DNA of 64,000 bases from Hawksworthiomyces lignivorus (GCA_002917075.1 NTMA01000035.1:62001-126000), one strand, 5' to 3'. Numbered from the stretch's first letter, positions 23,220 to 33,334 are shown. Translations and numbers: made by a program. The notes: generated by a model not told the origin, from the letters alone.

Positions 23220-24632
23220 TTATTTATTTCCCGGGTTAAGCGCGTCAAAATCCCAGCGGTCGGGCATTTTCAAGCCGGCGTCGATGTGGTTGTAGATGAC
23301 CCGCGTGGAGATGCCGTCTCGGAAGTACCAGGGGTCTTCCGTCTCGAGCTGCCACTTCTCAAGCGCATTCCGGCACTCGATGAGTTGATCCTGGTACTCG
23401 GGCTCCTTGGCCAGATTGCGGATTTCCTCTGGATCAGCGTCCAGGTCGAAGAGCTCCTCGGGGCCCCGCTTGATGTAGTTGGTGATGGGCCGCTTACCGA
23501 TCAGCGCGGGGTCGGCGTTGCGCATACCCTCCCAGGACAGGGCGCCGTAGAGGTCGCCGGCGAAGGGGAAGTCGAGCTGCCAGGCGACGTTGCGGTGGTA
23601 CTTGAAGCGCCGCGTGCGCATGTAGCGCGTCGGGTAGTAGGCGGTGACCTCGTGGAAGGTGTGCGACCCGAACACGTGGCTCCAGGCGTCGAGCGGCTTC
23701 GCCTCGCCCAGGATGGGCAGCACCGACCGCCCTTTCCGGTTGCCCTTGACGTCCGCGTGGCCCGCCCAGTCGAGGAACGTGGGCAGTATGTCGATGAAGG
23801 ACACGAGGTTCGGGTTCACCACGCCCGGTATGCAGCCCGGCGTGCGGATGATCATGGGCAGGCGGACCCCCGCGTCGTAAAGCGTGCTCTTGGAGTTGAC
23901 AAAGGGCGGCCCGTTGTCGCTGGTGAACATGACCAGGGTGCTGTCGTCGAGGCCGGCCTTGGAGAGCTCCTTCAGCAGCATGCCCACGCCCTGGTCCATC
24001 CGCCAGATGGCGCTGTAGTACTCCGACAGCTCCTGCCGCACCTCGGGCACGTCACTCAGGAAAAAGGGAATCGTGACGTCCTTCGGGTCGTACTTGAGAT
24101 GCTGGACCCCCTTGTAGTCTTGGGTGTTGCCAAACCCGCCACGCGTTAAGTCGCGGTGAGGATCGATGAACCCCACCGTCAGGAAGAACGGCTTTTCCTC
24201 CTTTTTTGCGGTCTCGAAGAAAGCGGCAGACCGCTCCGCCGCCCAGGCCACATCGCGGGTTGCGCTCTCTTCTCGGACGTGCCAGGGGTATACCTCTGCG
24301 GGCCCGACGTGGACCTTATTGACGATCCCTGTTAGATACCCGAGTCTGTTGAATAGCTTGGGCGACGTCTCGACATGGTCAAAAGTCGTAAAGTAGTGGA
24401 GCCCGTTGAAGCCACGCAACAGCCCTAGCTGGCCGGTCTCATGAGTGTGGAGGCCAGACTGGATCACCGAGCGGCTGCCGCTGCAAGATGCGGTGCTCGC
24501 AAAGGCCATGTCAAAGTAAGTGCCCTGCGCAGCGAGCCCATCGAGATTCGGCGTCTTCACCTTGGACCCTCCGCAGATGCCCAAGTTGCGGCCCAGGTCA
24601 TCCGCGATGATGAGAAGGATATTTTTCGCCAT
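23220..24632 (-). CDS. Sulfatase, N-sulfoglucosamine sulfohydrolase (SGSH)-like
   Basis: An intronless 470-aa type I sulfatase. Metal ligands include Asp11 and Asp12 in LLIIADDLG and the DN of FTSDNGPPF. The segment that should carry the formylglycine is ASTASCSGSRSVIQSG, with Cys50. The core reads C-S-G-S-R, where most sulfatases have C-x-P-x-R. Along its length it resembles heparan N-sulfatase: NKVHVGP, FIDPHRDL, YYSAIWRMDQGVGMLLKEL, FGSHTFHEVTAYYP and KWQLETEDPW appear in the family order. There is no signal peptide, so it probably acts in the cytosol on an imported sulfated sugar or sulfamate. It is divergent from an MFS sugar transporter. The substrate is inferred only. Confidence 0.88.
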   Translation of the reverse strand: MAKNILLIIADDLGRNLGICGGSKVKTPNLDGLAAQGTYFDMAFASTASCSGSRSVIQSGLHTHETGQLGLLRGFNGLHYFTTFDHVETSPKLFNRLGYLTGIVNKVHVGPAEVYPWHVREESATRDVAWAAERSAAFFETAKKEEKPFFLTVGFIDPHRDLTRGGFGNTQDYKGVQHLKYDPKDVTIPFFLSDVPEVRQELSEYYSAIWRMDQGVGMLLKELSKAGLDDSTLVMFTSDNGPPFVNSKSTLYDAGVRLPMIIRTPGCIPGVVNPNLVSFIDILPTFLDWAGHADVKGNRKGRSVLPILGEAKPLDAWSHVFGSHTFHEVTAYYPTRYMRTRRFKYHRNVAWQLDFPFAGDLYGALSWEGMRNADPALIGKRPITNYIKRGPEELFDLDADPEEIRNLAKEPEYQDQLIECRNALEKWQLETEDPWYFRDGISTRVIYNHIDAGLKMPDRWDFDALNPGNK

Positions 24633-25297
24633 GGGAAATGAGTATCTTTTGTGATTTTTAGTCTTTTACTATCCCTACGCCTGTAACGGTGTTTATTTGA
24701 TACGAAAGCATGTTGAAAGCCCTTGGCCATGGCGATATATAAACTCCTGCCGCGGAAGCCGCTTGGTCTCTAGCGGAATCAGATAGGTTGTCGCCAACGT
24801 CTTAGTCTGAGGAAATGGCAACGAGAGCTAGAGTCACGTAGAAGTCAACTCTATAGTGCTGAAAATGACTTGAGTGGGACCCCTAGCGTCTAAAATCGTC
24901 GAAGCGAGATCCGCTGAGCGGGCTACCCCAGAGCTGGTGTCTTCAGATGCGGAGCGACATCCGCTCTGTCGGCAGCACTAAAATAGCCCAAAAGGAGCTG
25001 AGGAGGTCGAGAATCACATCGTTTTTTTTTTTTTTTTTTTTTTTTTCAAGTGTTGTTCGTCATGTCTTGCCTAATTTCTAAGATTAGGACGAAATCTGGG
25101 GTTCGATGCCTTTCGTTCTCTGCTCCCAAACACGGTCGTTGAGACGTCTATATCAGGACCCCAGGTTCCACAACGATCACTGTCCGAATCGATAAGCTTC
25201 GATATCGTTTTCTGTTTTGCACACCTTGCCTTATACTCTCTTACTTGCTCCAAGTGTCCCCTACTTTATCGGTTAAGAGGCTTGCAGCTGCATCAAA
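24633..25297. promoter_or_regulatory. Divergent promoter of sulfatase and sugar transporter
   Basis: 665 bp between start codons facing apart. It contains a run of 25 T at 25022-25046, a possible nucleosome-excluding element placed about 250 bp before the transporter start. Several short CGG or CCG triplets occur, but I could not define a convincing palindromic zinc-cluster site. Confidence 0.45.
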
Positions 25298-27073
25298 ATG
25301 ACTGGAGACGTGGAAAACGTTTCGCAAAAGGTCACGGAAGAGCATTGGCACGAGACAGCTGGGACTGCCGATGCTGCTGAGTTGGCTAACAATGCTCGCT
25401 CTGCCGCCGATGCGGAGCACCAGATGTCCTTGTGGCAGGGCCTGAAAGCCTATCCCAAAGCTGTGGGATGGTCTGTTCTTATCTCCACTGCAACTACAAT
25501 GGACGGTTACGACACAGGATTTCTGACGAGCCTCTTTGGTCTGGTAAGGGCGTTCCCTCTTGAACTTCATCGCCGAAGTCGGGATCCTTGGACTAATCAT
25601 CGTTCCCCGTTGCTCCAACTGTAGCCTGCCTTTAGAAAACAGTTCGGCTTCTACCAAGACGGAGACTATGTGATATCTCCCGCCTGGCAGTCCGCCATCG
25701 GCAACTCCAGCAACATTGGCATCTTCATCGGCGTCCTGATCAATGGATGGCTGACGGAGTATTTGGGCCATCGCCGGATCCTCATGGGTTGCTACGTCCT
25801 AATCACAGGCCTCATCTTCATTCCCTTTTTTGCACCTACGTCTGGAGTGCTCATTACCGGTGAGATTCTCTGTGGCCTGGTATGGGGTCAGTTCAGCATT
25901 ACAGGCGCCACATATGCCTCAGAGGTCTGCCCCCTGGCTCTGCGCGCCTATCTCACTTCGTACATCAACATCACGTGGATCATCGGCCAGTTCATTGCCG
26001 CCTGCGTGCTGCGAGGTGTCTCCAACATGACAGGCGAGTGGGCGTACAGGATTCCATTTGCCGTCCAATGGGTGTGGCCAGTGCCCCTGTTCATTGGCGT
26101 GTACTTTGCGCCGGAGTCGCCATGGTGGCTGGTCCGCAAGGATCGTCTGGAAAAGGCTGAAGAGGCGTTGAAACGGCTCACGAGCGGCGTTGACACGAAA
26201 AAGACGATCGCGATGATGGTCCACACGAACCAGCTGGAGCAGGCGTTCGAGAGTGGAACATCGTATCTCGACTGCTTCAAGGGCATTGACCGGAGACGCA
26301 CCGAGATTGCTTGCATGGCATGGGCAATTCAAGTCTTCTTTGGTTTGCCAATGGTAAGTCTCCACAACGGTCCCGTAGCCAACACCGTTCTTTACAAGAA
26401 AAGCTTTCGCTCACGACTGCGAGTTTAGAACAGCTACGACACGTACTTCTTTGAACAAGCCGGCCTGCCGACGAAGGACGCTTTTAATCTCACCGTTGGC
26501 GATCGCCTCATCGCAATTACTGGTACTGCACTATCTTGGGTGATGCTCACCTACTTTGGACGTCGCACCATCTACATGTTCGGCATTACTATGAACGTTA
26601 TCTTGCTCACATGCATTGGGTTCTCCTCGCTCGCCCCTACTACCGGCGGCTCGTGGGCCCAGTCCATCTTGCTCATGTGCTGGCCCTTCTTCACAAGCAT
26701 GACCGTCGGGTCGGTGGCTTTCTCCATAGTCAGCGAAGTCGGCTCAACTCGCCTTCGAGCCAAGACCATTGCTCTGGCGAGAAACACCTTCAATCTTCTC
26801 AACATCATATTCGGCGCCGTTATGCCTTACCTCTTCAATCCAGACGCCGCTGGGCTGAAGGGCAAGGCTGCATTCATTTTTGTGTTCCTAGGTATCTGCT
26901 GCTTCATCTACGTAGTTTTCAGGCTGCCAGAGATGAAGCATCGAACCTACGAAGAGCTGGATATTCTGTTTATGAAAAAGGTTAGCGCAAGGAAGTTTAA
27001 GAAGACTGTTGTCGTTGCGTATCAGGAGGATATTCTCAAGGAGGGTTTTTACGATGCCGAGAAGAGAATATGA
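25298..27073 (+). CDS. MFS sugar transporter, alpha-glucoside/maltose permease-like
   Basis: A plasma-membrane sugar:proton symporter of 539 aa from three exons (25298-25543, 25625-26353, 26429-27073). About 12 membrane segments are apparent. Family marks are MDGYDTGFLTSLFGLPAFRK, GWLTEYLGHRRILMG (the D/GR-type loop 2-3 motif), EVCPLALRAYLTSYIN, PESPWWLVRKDR (PESPRW motif) and RLPEMKHRTYEELDILF near the end. The long hydrophilic N-terminus and these motifs match fungal alpha-glucoside/maltose-type permeases rather than hexose carriers. It would import a di- or oligosaccharide. It shares a promoter region with the sulfatase gene and neighbours GH51 and GH93-like genes. Confidence 0.92.
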
Positions 27074-27456
27074 CGAGGGGCTCTCGAGAAGCGCGATGTG
27101 TATTGTAATTAGCTTGTGCTAATGCGTTCCCATAAGGTACCTAAATTCTATATCAATGCATAGCTTGTTCAAAATCTGATCCATCCTTATGCATGTAGCT
27201 CTAACATTTTCGAGTCTTAACATATGATTATTCTAGTCGTAGTAGGAAAAATGTAATTTTAAAATACAGGAAATCCCCCTGGAAGTTTTCATTAATACTG
27301 TGAACTAGGTTGAATTATCATAACCATTCACGTATGATGATACCAGTGCTAAATTCTAGAGGGCGTCTCGAGTTACGGAAAGGAGGCAAATCTTAAGGCG
27401 TTCTAAAACTAGACTAATACTCATAGTCTATGGGTTATTGCACCAGGCAGCCTACT
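27074..27456. other. Convergent 3' intergenic region
   Basis: 383 bp, AT-rich, holding the 3' ends of the transporter and GH51 genes. Nothing else seen. Confidence 0.55.
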
Positions 27457-28926
27457 TTAAATCTGATATCTAAGTAATGTATAGGAGCATCTCTTCAGGA
27501 GGACCTTCTTGGAGGATGAAAGAGTGGAATGGACCGGAATGACCTTGTCCTTGTTTTCGAATGAGTTTTCATCTTCGGGCTCTCCGTAGACCTCAATCTT
27601 CTCGATGCCTTGCTTGATTTCGCAGTCAATCTGTAGCTCAGCCTCGACATCCTCGAGCTTGCCATTAACGATAGAGACGGTCAGAATGTTGCTATCATCA
27701 ACCGTCGAAGCAATATCTAGATGTTTCCGGCCTGCGGGCAGCATGCCTGCAAATTTTTTCAGTTGCCCTGTGAGCTCCCCTTGCCACGAGGAACAATTGA
27801 CGTGTGTTGCGACGGACCGACCGCGCATATGCTGAGACGCCAAGAGGTACGGCCACCAAGTGGTCTGCTTCATTAGGTCGCCGTCTTTGGTGAAGATCGG
27901 GGCGATGACGTTGACGCTCTGGGCGAGGCATGCGATCTCAACGACGTCGGCATGTCGCACAAAGATATTTAGCCAGACGGCGACGCCGAGCATGTCGGAC
28001 ACGTTGTAGATCTCCTCGTGGCCCTCCGTACCTGGATAACGCTGCGGATTCCACACGTTCCACTCGTCGAAGCAGATCTTGACGGGCTTGGCGACTTTCT
28101 TGTTGAAGCGTGCTTTGTCTATCATTGCCTGCGTCCAGACGATGCTTCTCTCGGCAATCCGGGGCGCACACACCGCCATCTCGTGGCTCTTTTGCTCGCT
28201 GTAGAGGTGAATGGAATGGTAGTCCACCCACTCGATGCACTCATTGAGCACGTACGTGTCCCACTCGTCGTATCCGTGCTTGCCGCAAAGGACGAGCTTC
28301 ACGGACGGATCCAGAAGCCGTATAGCCTTTGCCCACTGAATGGCCCTCGCCGCGTAGACTTCTTTAGAGATCTGGGCAACCTGCCAGTCGCCGTAGACTT
28401 CGTTTCCCAGGCACCAGTACTTGATATTGTGCGGCTTCTCATAGCCGTGGCTCCTCCGCAGGTTCGCGTAGTACGACTCAGCGTTGCTGTTGCAGTATTC
28501 GATCCACGCCAGAGCCTCTCGCAGATCCCCGGTACCCATGTTCAAGCAGAAAAAGGGCTCCACCTCCGCCACTCTGCACCACTCCACGAATTCGTTTGTC
28601 CCAAATGTATTTGGCTCCGTATTCAGCCAGGCCAGCTCAAGGCGGGGCTTGCGTGTTGGGCCGACACCGTCCATCCAGTTGAAGTTGGCTGTATAATTGC
28701 CACCGGGGTAACGCACAAGAGGTGGTTTGACCTCTTTCATGGTCTCGATAACATCTTTGCGGAATTTTCCAATGCACTCGTCCTTGAGAGATTTCTCTGG
28801 GTATGTAGAAGGGACGAGACCGCCATAAACGCACCGGCCCATGTGCTCGACGAAGCCCGAGAAAATCTTGCGGTCCACAGACGCAATAGTATGCTGAGTG
28901 GTGATGCTCAGAATAGCGCCCTCCAT
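27457..28926 (-). CDS. GH51 alpha-L-arabinofuranosidase, intracellular type
   Basis: Hydrolyses terminal alpha-L-arabinofuranosyl residues from arabinan or arabinoxylan oligosaccharides. From ATG 28926 the protein has 489 aa, typical of the short GH51 type. The acid/base is Glu176 in WCLGNEVYGDW and the nucleophile Glu288 in ICFDEWNVW. Other family motifs are FSGFVEHMGRCVYGG, RYPGGNYTANFNWMDGVGP and VDYHSIHLYSE. The beta-domain follows the barrel (LLASQHMRGRSVATH onward). There is no signal peptide, so the enzyme probably works in the cytosol on imported oligosaccharides. The frame stays open upstream to 29046 but lacks an ATG, so 28926 is preferred. Confidence 0.93.
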   Translation of the reverse strand: MEGAILSITTQHTIASVDRKIFSGFVEHMGRCVYGGLVPSTYPEKSLKDECIGKFRKDVIETMKEVKPPLVRYPGGNYTANFNWMDGVGPTRKPRLELAWLNTEPNTFGTNEFVEWCRVAEVEPFFCLNMGTGDLREALAWIEYCNSNAESYYANLRRSHGYEKPHNIKYWCLGNEVYGDWQVAQISKEVYAARAIQWAKAIRLLDPSVKLVLCGKHGYDEWDTYVLNECIEWVDYHSIHLYSEQKSHEMAVCAPRIAERSIVWTQAMIDKARFNKKVAKPVKICFDEWNVWNPQRYPGTEGHEEIYNVSDMLGVAVWLNIFVRHADVVEIACLAQSVNVIAPIFTKDGDLMKQTTWWPYLLASQHMRGRSVATHVNCSSWQGELTGQLKKFAGMLPAGRKHLDIASTVDDSNILTVSIVNGKLEDVEAELQIDCEIKQGIEKIEVYGEPEDENSFENKDKVIPVHSTLSSSKKVLLKRCSYTLLRYQI

Positions 28927-30043
28927 GATGAGAACGGCCTGGTGAAAATAACGGGCAAAGAGAGCGGTGATTGTACTGCGTATTCTAATACCGCCACCTA
29001 GTAACGCCACTGCGACCCTTTTCCATAACCTACAGACTTGGGTCACAATGAACCTCGCATTTTAAATATTCATGTCCCCATCTTCTTCTGCCCCACAAAA
29101 CAACTGACAACGCTGAGCTTATGGTGGGCTGGCACGAGTTGCCAGCATCCCCATCTCTAAGCTATGGTCCAACTGGATCTACGGGGATTAGCAGTTCCTT
29201 GGTCATAAGCGATATCCGACGGTGGTGCGGTGCAAATCAGCGCCATTTTGGTAGCTCCAAGTGGCTTTCCCCGCAAGAAGCAACAGGCGGTGCCACCGAG
29301 GGCACCCACTTCGAGGGATGCGGGGAAGGTGATCTTCTTTAACGTAAATATATCGTGTGGTTTTGGGAGTGAAGCTGTGCAGGTACGGATATGAACAAAC
29401 GAGAAGACACTCACGTCTGAAGCAGTGCTACTCCGTAAGCGGACCCGTGCTCCCATGCCCGGCCACAACGATGGCGAAGCGACTTCCGCCATTCTCGGGT
29501 AGAATATTTCAACCAGTAATACTAAAAGCTTTTAGTCCTCTGTCCGAAAACTTTGCTTTTATAATATATTTGGCATCTATAGAACCTGGCAGCAAAATGT
29601 CACCTTTCAAGAATAGAGATTGGATTGCCCGGATCCGGCTTAGCCGACCAGCTCCTCCACAATGTGCTGCAACTTGACTAGAAATAATGGCCGGCCCTTG
29701 TGCCATTCCTCATCGGAGCTGACCATCCATCGACCCAACTTGGCAGGGGCCGGGGCTGAAATTGTAAGCTATGTGTCGACATGTTCAAATTACGTCAAAA
29801 TCTTGTTGAAGCTCGCAATGATGCCGGACGTCTGTTTGTAGTCGACATAGCTGGGATATGACGAGCGGCGGCGGAGCGATATCCGGACTTATTGAATAGC
29901 TCGATCTGACTTAGACTCAGAGGCCGAGGATCCGTGTATTAAATGGCCATATGGAGTCTTTGTAGATGACGAACCGACGTAGGGAGACATGCCATTTTAA
30001 ATCTGAACGCAGATTTTTGTCTTGTGCAGATTTATCAGACACT
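28927..30043. promoter_or_regulatory. Divergent promoter of GH51 and secreted glycosidase genes
   Basis: 1.1 kb between starts facing apart. It has one TTAGCC (reverse complement of GGCTAA, the XlnR/Xyr1-type core) at 29640-29645, and a CGGATCCG palindrome just before it at 29630-29637. One short core is expected by chance in this length. Small open frames inside lack family resemblance. Confidence 0.4.
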
Positions 30044-31780
30044 ATGGTTCAGTATTGGCATCTCTTTGTAGGCATCCTTTGCTTGGTGGCCGCCATCACG
30101 CCGGTGGCCGCGGACGCGGAGGGCTCCTATCTATGGAATCCGCCGGTGGACAACGAAGCCAATGTGTATGCACGTGTTATTGAACTCAAGCATGCCGGCG
30201 GTAAGAATGGCAAACTGCTAGCTACTTGGGAGCACTGGTATACTGAGGGCCCCGAATCCACCCTGCCGAACGGAACTCCGGGCGATTTTATCATTCGAGA
30301 GAGCGACGACGGAGGCAATTCATGGACAACAATAACAACTGTCAATGACACGCAAACGGGCCCCGGGCATCCTTGCGCACGGTTCTGGCAGCCATTCTTC
30401 TTCGAATTTCCGAACAAGCTCGGTAGATATCCTGCAGGCACCTTGCTTTTGGTCGGCAACCTTGTTCCATATAACAAAACGTTTACCGAGTTTTTCACCT
30501 GGCGCTCCACCGATCACGGACAAACATGGAACCCGGTCGGAACATGGCAGCACGGTGGCACAACTGGCGCAGGTATCTGGGAGCCTTTTCTCTATCTGGA
30601 CATACACGGCAGGCTCGTAGCTGTCTTTTCAGACGAACGCGATGCCGAAAACCATAGCCAGATGTTGGTCCATGTTGTTTCTGAAGATGGCGGCGATACG
30701 TGGAGCGACGTCGTCCGCGACGTGGCAAGCAATGCCCAGACTGACCGACCGGGGATGGCAACTGTCGCGCAGATGTCCAATGGGGAGTACATTATGAGCT
30801 TTGAAGTTTGTGGCCGTCCCAACTGCCCGGTGCATGTGAAAAAATCGGCCGACGGCGTCACATGGAATGCGCCAGATCTGGGGAGCAGCGTCATTACAGA
30901 CGACGGTCTCTATGCAGGATCGAGTCCCTACACGGTGTGGGATCCGTCGGCCAAGCAGTTGGTGCTTGCAAGCCATGCAGTCTGGTCTGCGTCCACTGAC
31001 ACCCAGGCTCCCGAATTCCACCGCGCCGTGTTCACCAATAACAACTATGGCAAGGGCGCATGGTCTTGGTCCCCATCGCCTTGGTACGTCTACAACGGCT
31101 CAGCAGCCTGCAATTCTAATTATAGCCCCAACCTGCTTCCTCTCCCGAATGGAATTATTCGATATACAGCCCCTGCTAGCGAGGGCACCACCGGGCTCTG
31201 CTCAGAACGGACTGGAGAAGCACCAATCGGTGTTCTGCCCTACCAGGCAAAGTTTTTGGCTAACGGCCAACTGGGTTGGATTAATTTTGGAGGGGATTGG
31301 TCTGTCTCTGGGGGAGAGTATACAGCCGCACCAATTGGAGACATCGATGCTCGAGCTGTGACCGGTTCATCGGGATGGACCAATTACGAAATCAGTGCGG
31401 ATGTCATGATCTCAGGAACTTCCGGCGTGGTTGGCCTTGTTGCCCGAGTATCATCGCCTATGGATGGTCTCAGTGCGTTTAAGGGATATACGGCAGCGAT
31501 AAATACTGACACAGGAAACTTGACCATCTCTCGAGAGGCACATGCCATGGTCGTTCTAAACTCAAACGCTCACCCGGAAGGCATTCAGGGAGGCACATGG
31601 TACCATTTGTCGCTAGCCGTCAGTGGCTATGAGCTCACAGCAACCCTTTCCTCGAACCACAGCTCCTCGAAGACTACTTTTAAAAGCATTGATAACAGCT
31701 TCAACCAGGGAATGGCAGGTTTGCTAGTAAACGTCGGTGGCGGTAGCTTTACACATGTTCAAATTAATGCGGTCCAGTAA
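30044..31780 (+). CDS. Secreted sialidase-fold (BNR/Asp-box) glycosidase, probably GH93 exo-arabinanase-like, with C-terminal extra domain
   Basis: An intronless 578-aa protein. Residues 1-24 (HLFVGILCLVAAITPVAA) are a signal peptide, so it is secreted. Four Asp-box-like repeats mark a beta-propeller: ESDDGGNSWTT, STDHGQTWNPV, SEDGGDTWSDV and KSADGVTWNAP. PAGTLLLVGNLVP, GIWEPFLYLD and TDRPGMATVAQMSNGEYIMSFE follow the pattern of fungal GH93-type exo-arabinanases. Those usually end at about 350-400 aa. Here a further ~180 residues (from about WINFGGDWSVSGGEY to the end) look like a concanavalin/LamG-like jelly roll, perhaps a sugar-binding module. The start at 30044 is set by the signal peptide. 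Activity could instead be sialidase-like on another sugar. Confidence 0.75.
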   Translation: MVQYWHLFVGILCLVAAITPVAADAEGSYLWNPPVDNEANVYARVIELKHAGGKNGKLLATWEHWYTEGPESTLPNGTPGDFIIRESDDGGNSWTTITTVNDTQTGPGHPCARFWQPFFFEFPNKLGRYPAGTLLLVGNLVPYNKTFTEFFTWRSTDHGQTWNPVGTWQHGGTTGAGIWEPFLYLDIHGRLVAVFSDERDAENHSQMLVHVVSEDGGDTWSDVVRDVASNAQTDRPGMATVAQMSNGEYIMSFEVCGRPNCPVHVKKSADGVTWNAPDLGSSVITDDGLYAGSSPYTVWDPSAKQLVLASHAVWSASTDTQAPEFHRAVFTNNNYGKGAWSWSPSPWYVYNGSAACNSNYSPNLLPLPNGIIRYTAPASEGTTGLCSERTGEAPIGVLPYQAKFLANGQLGWINFGGDWSVSGGEYTAAPIGDIDARAVTGSSGWTNYEISADVMISGTSGVVGLVARVSSPMDGLSAFKGYTAAINTDTGNLTISREAHAMVVLNSNAHPEGIQGGTWYHLSLAVSGYELTATLSSNHSSSKTTFKSIDNSFNQGMAGLLVNVGGGSFTHVQINAVQ

Positions 31781-32039
31781 CCGCACGGTGGTGCGGTTGG
31801 TCTTTGTCGTATTGCAACAGCTAAGCATTCTGCATAAGTCGGTATTTATCTAGTTGTATCTACGATCATTGTTTTATTGCGTGCCTGATAAGCAATACTT
31901 TCAAACGCCGTAAATCGGTCATTCTTCACAATGGCCTTCCTCTTCTTCCCAATCGGTGTATTCGCGACATCCTAGAGAAGTCGTCCGTCATATGTTGCGT
32001 TTTAGAATGTCTTGGCGAATGCCCGGGTATTTGTAAATT

Positions 32040-32710
32040 TACGGTATTAGTAAATAGGGTGCTAAAGTACACACTCCATCAGCCCATGCCATACTGTTAT
32101 TCTGGGGTTGCCTGCAGCTCCGTCCAAGTCTTTGAGTCCACATCGAAGGACCAGAGATCAGACTAACGGTCATTTTCCGGACATCAAGCGTGCACGTAGA
32201 TATTGCTGTGTCCGTCGGAGACCATGGCGCGGTAACTCCGGCCAGCCGGGTAGCGCGCCGAGGAATAGGCTGGCATGACCAGCTCCCAGCGAGATTGGCT
32301 CGGCGTGTAGCGCCAGAGAGCGCTGTGTTCCTCATAGGCGTCATGGCAAGACCGCCCCGGCTCAGAGAACATGTACGGCGCATCGTTAAGCGCCATGGTG
32401 CTGAGCCAACGCGAGGAGTAGGCGCCACTGATGGCGCCTTGAGCGTCGTGGAAGCCTCAGATTCTTAAAGAGGAATTGTCAATTGCCACACTCCCAAGTG
32501 AGTGAGACACGCGGGCCGTACCCGGCCCGGGGCTGAGCCGATAGCGTTGAACCGATTATCTACGGCTTGTCTCGGGAGGAGCTCCCCACCGAAGAGCCAA
32601 GCCGGTGATCCGAGCAGAGAGAAGTATTCCAACGAACGCCGAAAAGCCGCCCGTTGGAGCCGACACGCGTCCAAGTTGCCGATATGCCCACCATTACGAG
32701 GAATATAAAA
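32040..32710 (-). pseudogene. Decayed kelch-repeat gene
   Basis: Kelch-type repeats are spread over different frames. One frame has SLLGSPAWLFGGELLPRQAV (FGGE...PR...DN is a fungal kelch hallmark). A second has PTPRVGSAPW, then the frame changes to MALNDAPYMFS and to EEHSALWRYTPSQSRWELVM, with RSYRAMVSDGHSNIYVHA. A stop follows directly, then CPENDR, another stop, and SDLWSFDVDSKTWTEL. At least two frame changes and several stops, with no start codon recognised. The order of the blocks matches one ancestral reading direction, so this is a broken gene rather than chance. Confidence 0.7.
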
Positions 32711-33334
32711 ATAATGCGGAGGAACCAAACGTCACCAATGCTTTGCGGAGACTTAAGCGCGACTAGACATTATGTTTATAGTAAGCTTTGACAAGAGTCA
32801 TTTAAGGCACTGTTGTTGGAGAAGCCGCCTGTTACGGGATACTGGTTTCTGTGCCAGACCACACCTACTACCTGTAGAAGAACGACATATGACGAGCTTT
32901 CTGATTCGGAAGTGAAATGCGCCAGCTGTTCTGCTAGCCAGTCATATCCATTTTCACACTTGACAGAGCGAGGTAGCGGGTCCGTGCCATCAGGGTTCTT
33001 GCAATGAATGTCGTAACTTGTCCCAGGTGGGAGAGAGGCTGCAGTCAACTGCTGGGCACTCTGCACGCTATGATTAAATTGGTTGGTCCCGAATATGAGG
33101 CTAGAATGTTGGAAATAAGCATCTTGTTGGTATCAAAAGTCGAGAAAGATACATAGCAGAGAAGTGCAAAAGACATTGTCCTCTCAACCGACTTTCATAG
33201 CCAATAGCGTCACACCAATACTGCAGTCAGAGCAGAAAACTGCAGTGTTCTTCACAGATTCGTAGCCAACAGTACATGACTAGAACGACGCTGTTCGGCT
33301 TGGCGGAGCTAGACGGCGACGCCTAGCAAGCAGC
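32711..33334. other. Gene-free stretch with an orphan frame
   Basis: The only notable frame is minus 33066-32776 (96 codons, containing LPRSVKCENGYDWLAEQL). It has no recognised relatives and no clear splice partners. It could be a fragment of a small secreted-protein gene; support is too weak for a call. Confidence 0.4.

Noticed and set aside
23286..24149. A 287-codon plus-strand frame across the sulfatase
   Set aside because: Antisense shadow of a clearly supported gene in high-GC DNA; Val/Glu/Asp/Arg repeats without domains.
25022..25046. The 25-T run as a retroelement tail
   Set aside because: No flanking target duplication or element sequence was seen; it is better described as a promoter homopolymer.
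28018..29001. A 327-codon plus-strand frame across GH51
   Set aside because: It is a shadow of the GH51 coding strand; the GH51 frame has both catalytic Glu motifs and family order, the shadow has none.
32776..33066. A 96-codon minus-strand frame near the kelch relic
   Set aside because: No recognised family, no splice partner, no clear start context. Noted in the intergenic entry only.
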